A stretch of DNA of 64,000 nucleotides from Streptomyces sp. HPF1205 (GTDB lineage Bacteria; Actinomycetota; Actinomycetes; Streptomycetales; Streptomycetaceae). The position numbers and the translations under genes were made by a program. The notes beneath the pieces were generated by a model. That model ran no database searches and was not told the DNA's origin. It saw only the letters and a program-made list of their open reading frames with translations. Shown here piece by piece: positions 16,244 through 25,023 of the stretch. How positions within the stretch are numbered: position 1 is the first letter of the stretch; every line of letters starts with the position of its first letter. The stretch covers positions 52,092-116,091 of the forward strand of contig NZ_JAINVH010000027.1 of assembly GCF_020400825.1 (NCBI RefSeq), given 5' to 3'.

Positions 16244-18625
16244 TCATGCTGGAGCAACCGGCTCCTGCCTGAACGTGGCGTGGAGGCGCCGCGTGTGGTC
16301 CAGGTGGCGCTCGGCTCCGGTCAGCGTGACCCTGGCCGTCAGGCGCGCATCCGCGCTGGAGGCTGCCAACCGCATTTCCAGTTGGCCCGGTTCGACGACG
16401 CGCCGGCCGTCGTGGCCGGTGAAGGATGCGAGGTCGGCCGGGACCGTGACACGGACGCGGCGGGCCTCGCCCGGCTCCAACTCGAGGCGGGTGTAGCCGA
16501 CGAGGCGCTGCACCGGCTGGACGACGGAGGCAACCGGGTCGTGCAGATAGAGCTGAACGACCTCGGTGCCGGACCGTTCGCCGTTGTTGCGCACGGTGAA
16601 TGCGAGGGTGAAGTCTCCGTCCGTCGGGGCCTCCTGGGTGTCCACGGTCAGGTCGCTCCAGCCGAACTCCGTATAGGACAGACCGTGGCCGAAGGCGAAC
16701 GCCGGGGTCGGGTCGACGCTGGACACCTCGCTGGCGTGCGCGAGCCGCGCACCGAGGTACGTGGTCGGCTGGGAGCCGGGGCCGCGCGGCACACTGACCG
16801 GGAGGCGCCCGGAGGGATTGACACGGCCGCTGAGAACCCCGGCGATCGCATGAGTTCCCTCCTCCCCCGGGAAGAAGGACTGCACGATCGCGGCGGACTC
16901 CTCCACGGCGCGGCCGAGGGCATACGGCCGTCCCGCGAGCAGCACCGTGACCACGGGTGTGTCCAGATCGAGCAGGGTGTCGAGGAGGTGCGGCTGCCCA
17001 CCGGGCAGCACCAGTGCTTCGGCATCGCAGCCCTCCCCGCTCGTGCCCCGCCCGAACATCCCGGAGCGGTCGCCGAGCACCACCACAGCGACGTCGGCCC
17101 CGCGTGCCGCCTGGGCGGCCTCGGGGATGCCGGAGAGGTCTCCGTCGTCGATTCCAGTGCCGCGGGCGACCGTGATCTCGGCGTCGGGGAACTCGACGGC
17201 GAGAGTGTCGAGAAGCGTGGGCAACTCTATGCCGACCGGGGTGCCGGGGTGGCGAACGCCGATGTGCTGAGGGAAGGAGTAGCAGCCCAGCACCGCCGTG
17301 GGCTCGGTCGCGTTGGGACCGATCAGGGCGATACGGCGGGGCCCGGCGAGCGGCAAGGTGCCGTCGTTGGTGAGCAGGACGATCGCCTTCTCGGCGATCT
17401 CGCGAGCCAGTTGACGGTTCTCGGGCCGGTCCAGGTCGACCGTGCCGCGCAGCGCCTGCGGGTCGTCGAGGTCCGCGCCGTCGAGCGCGGCCGGCATCGG
17501 GCTCCAGTCGGGGTCGAGCAGGCCCAGCGCCGCCTTCTGGACGAGGACGTGGCGCAAGGCACGGTTGATGAGCCCTTCTGGTATGCGGCCCTCGGTGACG
17601 GCCTGCACGAGGGGGGTGCCGAAGGTCTTGACGTTGGGCAGTTCAACGTCGATTCCCGCCGCGAGTGCGGTGCCGGCGGCTTCGGCCCAGTCCGCTGCGA
17701 TGCCGTGCAGGGTCTTCAGGAAGGCGATGGCGAAGTAGTCGGCGACCACGGTGCCGTCGAAGCCCCAGGTGTCGCGCAGCAGCCCGGTGAGCAGGTCCTT
17801 GTCAGCGGCGGAGGGCATGCCGTCGGTGTCGGTGTAGGCGTTCATCACCGAGCGGGCGCCGCCCTCGCGGATGGCCATCTCGAAGGGAGGCAGCATGACG
17901 TCGGCACGTTCACGCGGGCCCATGGAGGAGGGAGCGAGGTTGCGACCGGCACGCGAGGCCGAGTAGCCGGCGAAGTGCTTGACGGTGGCGACGATGCCGG
18001 CGGACTCGAGGCCCTGCACGTACGACGTCCCGATGGTGCCGACGAGGTATGGGTCCTCGCCGATGGTCTCCTCCACGCGGCCCCAGCGGGCGTCGCGTAC
18101 GACGTCGAGGACGGGCGCGAGACCCTGGTGGACGCCGACGGACCGCATGTCGCGGCCTATGGCGGCGGCCATGCGCCGCACCGCGTCCGGGTCGAAGGCG
18201 GCACCCCAGGACAACGGAACGGGATAGGCCGTCGCCCCCCAGGCGGCGAACCCGGCCAGGCACTCTTCATGCGCGAGAGCGGCAATGCCAAAACGGTTGG
18301 CCGAGGCGATGCGAGCTTGGGTGCGGGCCAGGGAGAGGGCACCGAGCGCGGGGTCGACGGGGACGGTACCGAAGGGGCGGGTCAACTGGCCGAGTCCGGT
18401 GGGCAGCAGCGCCTCGAGGTCGACGGCCTCCTCCATCTCGTGCTGGTGAGGGGCCACTTCGCCGCCCTGGTCGGAGGCGCCGACCCACACGCCGTACAGC
18501 TGGGCGATCTTCTCCTGAACGGTCATCGCGCCGATCAGGGCGTCGACCCTGGTGGTGACGGGAAGGGTGAGGTCCTTCCATGGGGGGATTTCGGGGGTGG
18601 TCTCAACGGCCACGTTGGTGTTCAC
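16244..18625 (-). CDS. bxlA: Glycoside hydrolase family 3, probable beta-xylosidase/beta-glucosidase
   Basis: A cytoplasmic 793-residue exo-glycosidase: no signal peptide, GH3 N-domain with the conserved KHFAGY (about residue 220) and the nucleophile aspartate in VVADYFAI (about 296), then the C-domain (LLTNDGTLPL, IALIGPNA) and a terminal fibronectin-III-like domain with VQLYLHDP and RLVGYTRLEL. The GTG start has GGAGGAG immediately upstream; reading further upstream enters an unrelated permease remnant. It is the last gene of the importer operon, so it probably splits imported disaccharides. Gene order matches the Streptomyces bxl xylobiose locus, which is the basis for the symbol; a beta-glucosidase role cannot be excluded. 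Confidence 0.85.
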   Translation of the reverse strand: MNTNVAVETTPEIPPWKDLTLPVTTRVDALIGAMTVQEKIAQLYGVWVGASDQGGEVAPHQHEMEEAVDLEALLPTGLGQLTRPFGTVPVDPALGALSLARTQARIASANRFGIAALAHEECLAGFAAWGATAYPVPLSWGAAFDPDAVRRMAAAIGRDMRSVGVHQGLAPVLDVVRDARWGRVEETIGEDPYLVGTIGTSYVQGLESAGIVATVKHFAGYSASRAGRNLAPSSMGPRERADVMLPPFEMAIREGGARSVMNAYTDTDGMPSAADKDLLTGLLRDTWGFDGTVVADYFAIAFLKTLHGIAADWAEAAGTALAAGIDVELPNVKTFGTPLVQAVTEGRIPEGLINRALRHVLVQKAALGLLDPDWSPMPAALDGADLDDPQALRGTVDLDRPENRQLAREIAEKAIVLLTNDGTLPLAGPRRIALIGPNATEPTAVLGCYSFPQHIGVRHPGTPVGIELPTLLDTLAVEFPDAEITVARGTGIDDGDLSGIPEAAQAARGADVAVVVLGDRSGMFGRGTSGEGCDAEALVLPGGQPHLLDTLLDLDTPVVTVLLAGRPYALGRAVEESAAIVQSFFPGEEGTHAIAGVLSGRVNPSGRLPVSVPRGPGSQPTTYLGARLAHASEVSSVDPTPAFAFGHGLSYTEFGWSDLTVDTQEAPTDGDFTLAFTVRNNGERSGTEVVQLYLHDPVASVVQPVQRLVGYTRLELEPGEARRVRVTVPADLASFTGHDGRRVVEPGQLEMRLAASSADARLTARVTLTGAERHLDHTRRLHATFRQEPVAPA

Positions 18626-18637
18626 TTCTCCTCCGAC

Positions 18638-18736
18638 ACCCGTCAGGCCCTGGGCCTGGGCACGACGGGCGAACAGGTAGACGAGCAGGACGGGCGGCGC
18701 GGACAGCACCAGGGGGCCGTGAAGGGGGATGCCCTC
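18638..18736 (-). pseudogene. Orphan C-terminus of an ABC sugar permease
   Basis: In frame with, but upstream of, the GH3 start the sequence reads GPLVLSAPPVLLVYLFARRA followed by QAQGLTG. This is the typical last transmembrane helix and tail of a MalG-type permease (compare LTTLPVLVLYAFGRRQLLSGLTAG ending the neighbouring intact permease, read as two parts). No start codon, ribosome site or preceding permease domain belongs to it, and it ends in the GH3 ribosome site. It looks like the residue of a second permease gene removed by deletion or recombination. Confidence 0.55.
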
Positions 18737-18776
18737 CGTGGTGCCGGCCCGCCACTGGCGATGGCGTCGGTGCCGA

Positions 18777-19673
18777 TCACCGGCTGAATCCGGCGGTCAG
18801 ACCGCTGAGCAGCTGACGGCGACCGAATGCGTACAGGACCAGGACGGGCAGCGTGGTCAGGACGACGGCCGCGAGAACGGCAGGGACGTTGACGCCGTAC
18901 TGGCCCTGGAAGGTCCACAGCGCGAGCGGCAGGGTCCGGCGGCCAGGGCTCTGGGTGAGGACCAGCGGCAGCAGGAACCCGTTCCAGATGGTCAGTCCGT
19001 TGAAGATGGTCACGGTGAGGATGGCCGGGCGGGTGAGCGGTGCCGCCAGTCGCCACAACGTCGTCCACTCGGTGGCGCCGTCGACCCGCATCGAGTCGAA
19101 CAGTTCCTTGGGTATGTCGCGGACGAAGTTGGCGAGCACCAGCACGGACAACGGGATGGCGAAAGCGATCGACGGAAGGATCAGCGCCAGCAGGCTGTCG
19201 TACAACTTCAGTTTGATGATGATCAGATAGACCGGGATCACCGTCGCCTGCAGCGGGATGGCCAACCCCATGAGGAACAGCCCGTTGATCACACGCAGGC
19301 CCCGCATGCGCCAGCCGCGTACGATCGCGTAAGCGGCCATGATGGAGAAGACGACCGCCGGCACCACAGCGCCGACGGTGACCACGACGCTGTTCACGAA
19401 ATAGCGGATGAAGTCGGAGTCGATGACCAGCCGGTAGTTGTCCAGCGTGGGATCGCTGGAGGGCACCAGCGGGTTGCTCGTGTAGTAGCGGCTCTGGGCC
19501 TTGAGGCTGGTGATGAGGATCCAGTACAGGGGTACGGCGACGACGACGAGCCAGATCCATCCGGCCAGGCCCGCAATCCAGTTGCGCCGGCCGGCCGCCG
19601 GACGGGAGGGACTTCGGCGGTTACGGCGGGCGGCCGTCTCCGATCGTTGCGTCTTGGTGAGCGTGGTGGTCAC
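18777..19673 (-). CDS. bxlG: Carbohydrate ABC transporter permease, MalG type
   Basis: A 298-residue inner-membrane permease with six predicted helices. The cytoplasmic coupling (EAA) loop reads ELFDSMRVDGATEWTTLWRL, and the protein ends in GLTAGFSR. The GTG start follows GAGGGGG and lies 1 nt after the stop of the upstream permease, so translation is coupled. With its partner permease and the binding protein it forms a CUT1-type importer; the ATPase is not encoded here and is probably the shared MsiK-type ATPase of Streptomyces (established for this genus, not visible here). Symbol by analogy with the bxl locus. Confidence 0.85.
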   Translation of the reverse strand: MTTTLTKTQRSETAARRNRRSPSRPAAGRRNWIAGLAGWIWLVVVAVPLYWILITSLKAQSRYYTSNPLVPSSDPTLDNYRLVIDSDFIRYFVNSVVVTVGAVVPAVVFSIMAAYAIVRGWRMRGLRVINGLFLMGLAIPLQATVIPVYLIIIKLKLYDSLLALILPSIAFAIPLSVLVLANFVRDIPKELFDSMRVDGATEWTTLWRLAAPLTRPAILTVTIFNGLTIWNGFLLPLVLTQSPGRRTLPLALWTFQGQYGVNVPAVLAAVVLTTLPVLVLYAFGRRQLLSGLTAGFSR

Positions 19674-19674
19674 C

Positions 19675-20577
19675 TCAGGCCCCCTCGAGTTGGCTGTCAC
19701 CGGCGTCCCGGCCTCCGAGCCGGCGCAGCAGCAGGGCGAGACAGAGGCCGACCAGGACCAGGATGACCGCGATGGCACTGGCCGGTCCCATCTCGCTGGC
19801 CCGCCATCCCCGCTTGTACATGTCCAGCGCGAGGACCCGCGTGGCGTCCCCGGGGCCGCCCTCGGTCAGGACCCAGATGAGGTCGAAGAAGGTCAGCGAC
19901 CCGACCACCATCAACGTGGACGAGGTGATGATGGTGTACTTCAGTTGGGGCAGGGTGATGCTGAAGAACTGCCGGATCCGCCCGGCGCCGTCCAACTGCG
20001 ACGCCTCGTAGAGGGACTTCGGAATCTGCTGGACCCCAGCCTGGTAGATCAGTGAGTGGAACGGGACGAACTGCCAGGAGACGACGAAGACGACGACGCC
20101 GAACGCGAGCCCGGGCCTGCCCAGCCAGTCCTGGCTGAGCGCCTTGATCTTCAGTCCGGCGCCCAGGCCGAAATTGGGATCCAGCAGGGCCTTGTACGCG
20201 ACCGCGATCGCCGCGGAGCTGAGCAGCAGCGGGATGAAGTACACCACGCCCAGCACCGCGCGGTAGCGCTGACGGCCGGCCATGAACGTGCCGAGCAGAA
20301 TACTCAGGGGGGTCTGAACGGCCCAGGACACGATCATCACGAGGAACGTCACCCAGAGGGCATGCGGCAGCCCGGGATCGGTGAGGACCGTACGCCAACT
20401 GGTCAGTCCGGACGCGTGGATGGCGCCGATCCCGTCCCATGTGGTGAAGCTCAGCACGAAGACGCCGACGAGCGGGATCACGGCGAAGCAGATGAAGACC
20501 ACCAGCGCCGGCGCAGCCAGCCACGGCAGGATGCTGCGCGGTGCGCGACGCGGCGGATGGCTGGTGAGCGTGCTCAT
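19675..20577 (-). CDS. bxlF: Carbohydrate ABC transporter permease, MalF type
   Basis: A 300-residue permease with six predicted helices (first ILPWLAAPALVVFICFAVIP) and the coupling loop SLYEASQLDGAGRIRQFFSI. The ATG lies within AAATGAGC, where the original stop of the binding-protein gene overlaps it in ATGA fashion. The frameshift described for the binding-protein gene means ribosomes now read past this point in another frame, which could weaken coupled translation of this gene. Symbol by analogy. Confidence 0.85.
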   Translation of the reverse strand: MSTLTSHPPRRAPRSILPWLAAPALVVFICFAVIPLVGVFVLSFTTWDGIGAIHASGLTSWRTVLTDPGLPHALWVTFLVMIVSWAVQTPLSILLGTFMAGRQRYRAVLGVVYFIPLLLSSAAIAVAYKALLDPNFGLGAGLKIKALSQDWLGRPGLAFGVVVFVVSWQFVPFHSLIYQAGVQQIPKSLYEASQLDGAGRIRQFFSITLPQLKYTIITSSTLMVVGSLTFFDLIWVLTEGGPGDATRVLALDMYKRGWRASEMGPASAIAVILVLVGLCLALLLRRLGGRDAGDSQLEGA

Positions 20578-21904
20578 TTGCCGATGACCGCGTGAGGCTG
20601 TGGGCGAACTGCTGGGGCGAGATGGACAGTTGGAACAGCTTGGAGATGTTGTCCAGCAGCGTCTCGGCGGCCATCGGGCTGAGCGCCTGGTCCCAGGACT
20701 GGCCGAACGTCCTGGCCTTGCTGGCGATGTTGTAGGTGAGCTGGAGGAAATCGGCGCTCTTGGAGGCGGCCAGCAGCTTCTCCGTGCCCAGCCGGATCGG
20801 CACCGACCCGTTGTCGATCCACTGCTTGACCTCGGCGTCCTGCAGGACGCCGTTGGCGAAGAACTCCTTGGCGACGTTCTTCTCCCCGGCGCCGGCCTTC
20901 GAGGAGATGGACAGATACTGGGCGGGGTTGCCGACGGTGTTGCTCGGATCGCCCTTGCCGCCCGCAACGGGCGGGAAGTTCATGTAGCCCAGCCCGCCGC
21001 TGGAGACGAAGTCCCCCCCGTCGGATTGCTGAATGCCGTACGACCAGGCGCCGTGCAGCATCATCGCCGCCCTGCCGGTGTACAGCAGCGCCTGGTCGGC
21101 GTTGGAGTCCGCGGTGATCGAGGAGAAGCCCTTGATGAACCCGTTGGCCTTGACCAGTTCCTGCAGCTTGGTCAGCGCGGTGATGGCGGCCGGGTTGGAC
21201 CAGGCGTTCTTCTCGCCGTCGATGACCGCCTGGAACACCTCGGGACCGCCGATGCGGTCGAACAGGAACTCCAGCCACATCATGTTCGTCCACTGGGACT
21301 GACCGCCCAGGGAGAACGGTGCGATGCCCTTCGCATTGAACCTGGGCACCAGCGCCATGATGTCGTCCCAGGACTCCGGTGGGTTCACGCCGACCCGCTC
21401 GAAGAGCTTCTTGTTGTAGAAGAGGATGATCGGCTGCACGGTCTCGCACGGCATCGCGTAGATCTTGCCGTTGACGGTCGCCGCGCCGAACGAGGACGGG
21501 AACAGCCGCTTCTTGACTTCGGAGTGCTCGTCGAACCACGAGGTGAGGTCCTCGACCTGGCCTGCCTCCACGTAGGTGCGCAGCGTCCCGCCGCCCCAGC
21601 CCCAGATGATGGTGGGCGCCTGCCCGGCGCCGATGGCGGTCTTGATCTTCGTCTTGTACGCGTCGTTCTGGAAAGTGGTGGTTTTGATCTGCGTGTCGGG
21701 GTGGGCCTTGTTGAACGCCTCCACCGCGCCGGCCCTGACGCCTTCCTGTGGCTGGCCGTTCAGGTACCAGTACGTGGCGCCGGCGTTGCTCTTGCCGGGA
21801 CCGGACGAGCCGCAGGCCGTCAGCGCCGCGGAGACCGGTATCCCGGCGGCCAGGCCGAGCACGGTACGCCGAGACAGGGTACGTCGAGAGAGAGGAATGT
21901 CCAT
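20574..21904 (-). CDS. bxlE: Sugar-binding lipoprotein of the ABC importer, with a 3' frameshift
   Basis: An extracellular solute-binding protein (family 1). Signal peptide with twin arginines (SRRTVLG) and lipobox LTAC near residue 31, then the usual two-lobed body (YWYLNGQPQEGVRAGAVEAF, AMPCETVQPIILFYNKKLFE). The ending is broken: the frame reads QQFAHSLTRSS and runs on for about 290 codons across the permease gene, while the expected ending AVIGK-stop, overlapping the permease ATG, lies in the next frame. Adding one base near 20592-20594 restores SLNAVIGK and the ATGA overlap. This is a real single-base deletion or a sequencing error. The mature domain up to that point is intact. Divergent from the LacI gene. 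Confidence 0.8.
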
Positions 21905-22394
21905 ATTTGTTCTCCACGCTCGAGAGTCACCGGCTTCTCATGAGCCGCGCTGAAAACGTTTCGAAAACGCAGGCTCATCTTTCGAGAATGCAAGCTAGGT
22001 TTCGAAGCGATGGCGCGTCAATACTCGTGCCACATGTTGCTGAAGTTCTGTCAGATCTGTGCACTTTTGGGCAACCGCACTGCTCGCGAAGCCCTGACAG
22101 GAGATCGAAAGGTTTTCGAAAGATCCAAAGTTGAGCGCGAGGCGAAGGGGGCATGCGATGGCCGCGACCGGCTGTCGGTGACGGACCGAGTCGATGCCCT
22201 CCCGGCCGAGACGGCGGTGGCGCGGCGACGATCGCCTGTGCCGGCCTGGCCCGGCCCACGGCAGAGCCGGAGGTGCAACTCCCCCCGTGTGGGTGCTCCC
22301 TGCCGGTGTGCCGTACGGTTGACCGGTTCCACCCGAGTGGTCGGCCACGACCGGGGCTCACCGCACTGGGCGGACGGACAGTTGAGAGGAACCG
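21905..22394. promoter_or_regulatory. Divergent control region of the sugar importer and LacI gene
   Basis: About 490 bp without a supported gene, more AT-rich than the rest. It contains four TTTCGA-type elements: TTTCGAAA at 21959-21966, TTTCGAGA at 21980-21987, TTTCGAAG at 22000-22007 and TTTCGAAA at 22114-22121. The first three are spaced 21 and 20 bp, about two helical turns, and lie just upstream of the binding-protein gene. The fourth is inside GATCGAAAGGTTTTCGAAAG. These are the natural candidates for LacI-type operators; the published BxlR half-site, as I recall it, also contains CGAA/TTCG. Confidence 0.6.
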
Positions 22395-23423
22395 ATGCCA
22401 CCGAACGGCAGGCGCACCACTTTGGCGGACATCGCCCAAGCGGCTGGGGTCTCCGTCGCGACCGTGTCCAAAGTGGTCAACGGTCGCGGTGACGTGGCAC
22501 CGCAGACCCGCGCCCGGGTGCAGGAGCTGCTGTACCAGCACGACTACCTCGCACCCGTGTTCCGTCACACCGAGGCCGCGGAAAGCCCGACCATAGAGGT
22601 GCAGTTCCAGGGCGGCGTCACGTCGTACGTGGCCAAGGCCCTGGAAGGCATCATCGACTCCGCCGCCGAGGCAGGAGCCATGGTGGTGATCAGTAAGGCC
22701 TCCCGCGCCCCGCACTGGGCCCGGGATCTGGTCTCCGCCGGCCGCCGCGCCCTCATCGCGGTCACCAGCGTCTACACCACCGCGCACCTGAACGAGCTGG
22801 CCCGGGCCGGGCTGCCGATGGTCGTACTGGACCCGCTGCACCTGCCGGACAGCCGGGTCAACAGCGTCGGTGCGACCAACTTCTCCGGTGGCCTGGCCGC
22901 GACCCAGCACCTGCTCCGCCTCGGCCACCGCCGCGTCGCCTATCTCGGCGGACCGGCCATGGCCGTGTGCAACCAGGCACGCATGCACGGCTATCGCGCC
23001 GCCATGGAGGCGGAAGGAGCACAGGTACCCGACGCCTACGTCCGGCCCGGAGAATTCACGTACGAGACCGGCTTGCTCGGCGCCGCGGCACTGCTGGACC
23101 TGGAAGAGCCACCGACGGCGATCTTCACGGGCAATGACGAGATCGCCCTCGGTGTCATCGAGACCGCCCGCTCCCGAGGCCTGCGCGTCCCCGAAGACCT
23201 GAGCGTGGTCGGCTTCGACGACACAGACATCGCTCGGATGGCCTCACCGCCTCTGACCACCGTGCGCCAGCCACTGAGGGAGATGGGCGGTGCCGCCCTG
23301 CGCACCGCCCTGCGACTGGCCAATGCCGACAAGGTCGAGTCCCACCACATCGAACTCGCCACCGAACTGGTGGTACGCGCCTCAACGGCACCGCCGGGGG
23401 ACGAGACCTCAACACGCGGGTAA
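22395..23423 (+). CDS. bxlR: LacI-family transcriptional regulator
   Basis: A 342-residue repressor: N-terminal helix-turn-helix and hinge (TLADIAQAAGVSVATVSKVV, about residues 9-28) and a periplasmic-binding-protein-like sugar domain (RRALIAVTSVY, AIFTGNDEIALGVIE, VVGFDDTDIARMASPPLTTV). It should bind TTTCGA-type palindromes between itself and the binding-protein gene and release them when a pentose oligomer binds. GAGAGGAACCG precedes the ATG. Symbol by positional analogy with the bxl regulator; the sugar is inferred. Confidence 0.88.
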   Translation: MPPNGRRTTLADIAQAAGVSVATVSKVVNGRGDVAPQTRARVQELLYQHDYLAPVFRHTEAAESPTIEVQFQGGVTSYVAKALEGIIDSAAEAGAMVVISKASRAPHWARDLVSAGRRALIAVTSVYTTAHLNELARAGLPMVVLDPLHLPDSRVNSVGATNFSGGLAATQHLLRLGHRRVAYLGGPAMAVCNQARMHGYRAAMEAEGAQVPDAYVRPGEFTYETGLLGAAALLDLEEPPTAIFTGNDEIALGVIETARSRGLRVPEDLSVVGFDDTDIARMASPPLTTVRQPLREMGGAALRTALRLANADKVESHHIELATELVVRASTAPPGDETSTRG

Positions 23424-23593
23424 TCGCAAGTGGAGCCCCTTCGGACGGGAATGGCGATCCAGTCAGGGGCGTCTTCCGCGCGGGCCGCCGTGAGCCGGAG
23501 GCTACTGTCCGGAGGCCTCGGTGGACCCGAGCGGTTTCAACGTCGGATTGACCTCGTAGGTGGCCGGTTCGGCGCCGCCCCGTCGCGGGTGGC

Positions 23594-23613
23594 GGCGGGA
23601 CGCACATCCCGCC
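23594..23613. terminator. Short hairpin between convergent genes
   Basis: GGCGGGA and TCCCGCC pair around a 6-nt loop in the 268-bp gap between the LacI and lactonase genes, which end toward each other. It is a weak terminator candidate; nothing else is evident in the gap. Confidence 0.3.
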
Positions 23614-23691
23614 ACGATCCCCGCCATGGCTCCGCAGCCGAGTAGCGCGACCGGTGGCCGCTGCGGTTGGTTGCCACATGGCGGGCTTTGT

Positions 23692-24594
23692 TCACCTCGC
23701 AGGGCCAGGCGTGTAGAAGTCGGCGGGTCGTCCCGGGACGTCCACGTCGGCTGCGAACAGCCGTCCCGCGTCAGGTTCCTCCGCGATTCGGCGGGGGCTG
23801 TAGTCCTCCTGCGATGTGGTGATGAACAGAGTCTGCAGGTCCGGGCCGCCGAAGCAGCAACTGCTCACCTGCTGTGCGGGCAGGTCGATCCGTGCGACGG
23901 CTTCGCCGCTCTGTGTGAAGCGCAGGACGGCACCTGCTCCCCACATGGCGATCCAGACACAGCCCTCCTGGTCGATGGTCATGCCGTCCGGCGCGCCCGC
24001 GCCGGGTGCGATGGCGAACGCGGTCTCGTGCCCGGCGATGCGTCCGTCCGCGGCGACGCGGAGCCGGTCGACCCGCTGGGTGGGCGTGTCGATGTACAAG
24101 AATTCGTCCGGACCTGTCCAGGCCATGCCGTTGGAGATGGTGACCTGTTCGAGCACGGTGGTGCTGACGTCGCCCGCCAAGCAGTGCAGGGCGCCGGCAC
24201 CGCGGGTGCGGTCGTGAGCCATGCTGCCGGCCCAAAACCGCCCCCGCGGATCGCACTTGCCGTCATTCATCCGGGTAACGGGCTGCCGCCCGCGTTCAGG
24301 TTCGGTGATTGTCCGGAACGTGCCGTCGGAGCGCAGCCGGGAGAAACCGAATTCGGTGGCTACGATCCATCCTTGGCCGGCCCCCGTGCACGGGACGACG
24401 GCGCCGACCGCCTGGCCCGCGTCGTAGGTGCGTTCCAGGTGCAACTCCCGGGCGCCGGGGTCCCACCGCGCGCGGTGGATCAGGCCACGGTAGGTGTCGA
24501 CCCAGATCAGCTCGGATCGGGTGTGGTCCCACACCGGCCCCTCCGCGTGGTGGGCCCGGTGAGCCGTGCACGGGCCGGCCGGGTAGGCGCGCAC
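23692..24594 (-). CDS. SMP-30/gluconolactonase-family lactonase
   Basis: A six-bladed beta-propeller enzyme that opens sugar lactones to sugar acids. Family marks: HHAEGPVWD carrying the metal-binding glutamate, RMNDGKCDPRGRFWAGSM with the metal-site asparagine/aspartate region, ISNGMAW, and APDGMTIDQEGCVWIAMW. A GTG after GGGGG at 7 nt is taken as start; an ATG 33 bp further upstream has no site. Beside an importer for xylose-type oligomers and a pentonate dehydratase, the likely substrate is xylono- or arabinono-lactone, which fits the step before the dehydratase. No pentose dehydrogenase is seen in the window. Confidence 0.85.
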   Translation of the reverse strand: MRAYPAGPCTAHRAHHAEGPVWDHTRSELIWVDTYRGLIHRARWDPGARELHLERTYDAGQAVGAVVPCTGAGQGWIVATEFGFSRLRSDGTFRTITEPERGRQPVTRMNDGKCDPRGRFWAGSMAHDRTRGAGALHCLAGDVSTTVLEQVTISNGMAWTGPDEFLYIDTPTQRVDRLRVAADGRIAGHETAFAIAPGAGAPDGMTIDQEGCVWIAMWGAGAVLRFTQSGEAVARIDLPAQQVSSCCFGGPDLQTLFITTSQEDYSPRRIAEEPDAGRLFAADVDVPGRPADFYTPGPAR

Positions 24595-24598
24595 GCCG

Positions 24599-24916
24599 CT
24601 ACCCCCGGCCCGTCGTGGCCACGCCATTGAGGTGCGGCGACGTGTACGAGTAGGCCGGGAAGAGGGAGGTGAGGGTGTGTCCTCCAGCGTCTGGCGTCAG
24701 CGAGGAGTCGATGGGCACGGCGTTGAGCGTGTTGGCCGAGGTATTCGTGGCGTCGGGGCGGGCACTGGGCGTGGTTACCGCGATCTCACCGGCCGAGGCG
24801 AAGGCGTGTGTGGTGGGGGCTGTGGTGTGGTCCGAGGAGCGGGCGGTGGCCGGGGCCGCGGCCGCGCCGGCGATCGGCGCCCGCAAGGCGGGGAATCGGG
24901 ATGGCGTGCGTGTCAT
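24599..24916 (-). CDS. Hypothetical small protein (105 aa), doubtful
   Basis: An ATG preceded by AAAGGAC at 7 nt opens a 105-codon frame rich in alanine, threonine and serine (for example PTTHAFASAGEIAVTTPSAR) that stops 4 nt before the lactonase GTG. The tight spacing would suit a coupled pair, but no domain or signal peptide is recognisable and codon third positions are less biased than in real neighbours. It may be only the untranslated leader of the lactonase gene. Confidence 0.3.
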   Translation of the reverse strand: MTRTPSRFPALRAPIAGAAAAPATARSSDHTTAPTTHAFASAGEIAVTTPSARPDATNTSANTLNAVPIDSSLTPDAGGHTLTSLFPAYSYTSPHLNGVATTGRG

Positions 24917-25023
24917 CGTTGTGTCCTTTCGTCGGGGCGTGCGCGTTGCCGGCCCGTGACGACGGCGAGTGCCAGGACTGCCCATCTGACGGTCTCGGTA
25001 CCGCCGGCCGGCTTCACGGCCGC

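Noticed and set aside
19697..20573. C-terminal 290 residues of the run-on binding-protein frame
   Set aside because: Out-of-frame translation of the permease gene after the frameshift, not a real domain.
24669..24959. Plus-strand 96-codon frame (ALSVLAEVFVASGRALGVV) looking membrane-protein-like
   Set aside because: No ribosome site, and it is opposite the better-supported minus-strand leader of the lactonase gene; hydrophobicity comes from complementing an Ala/Thr-rich frame.
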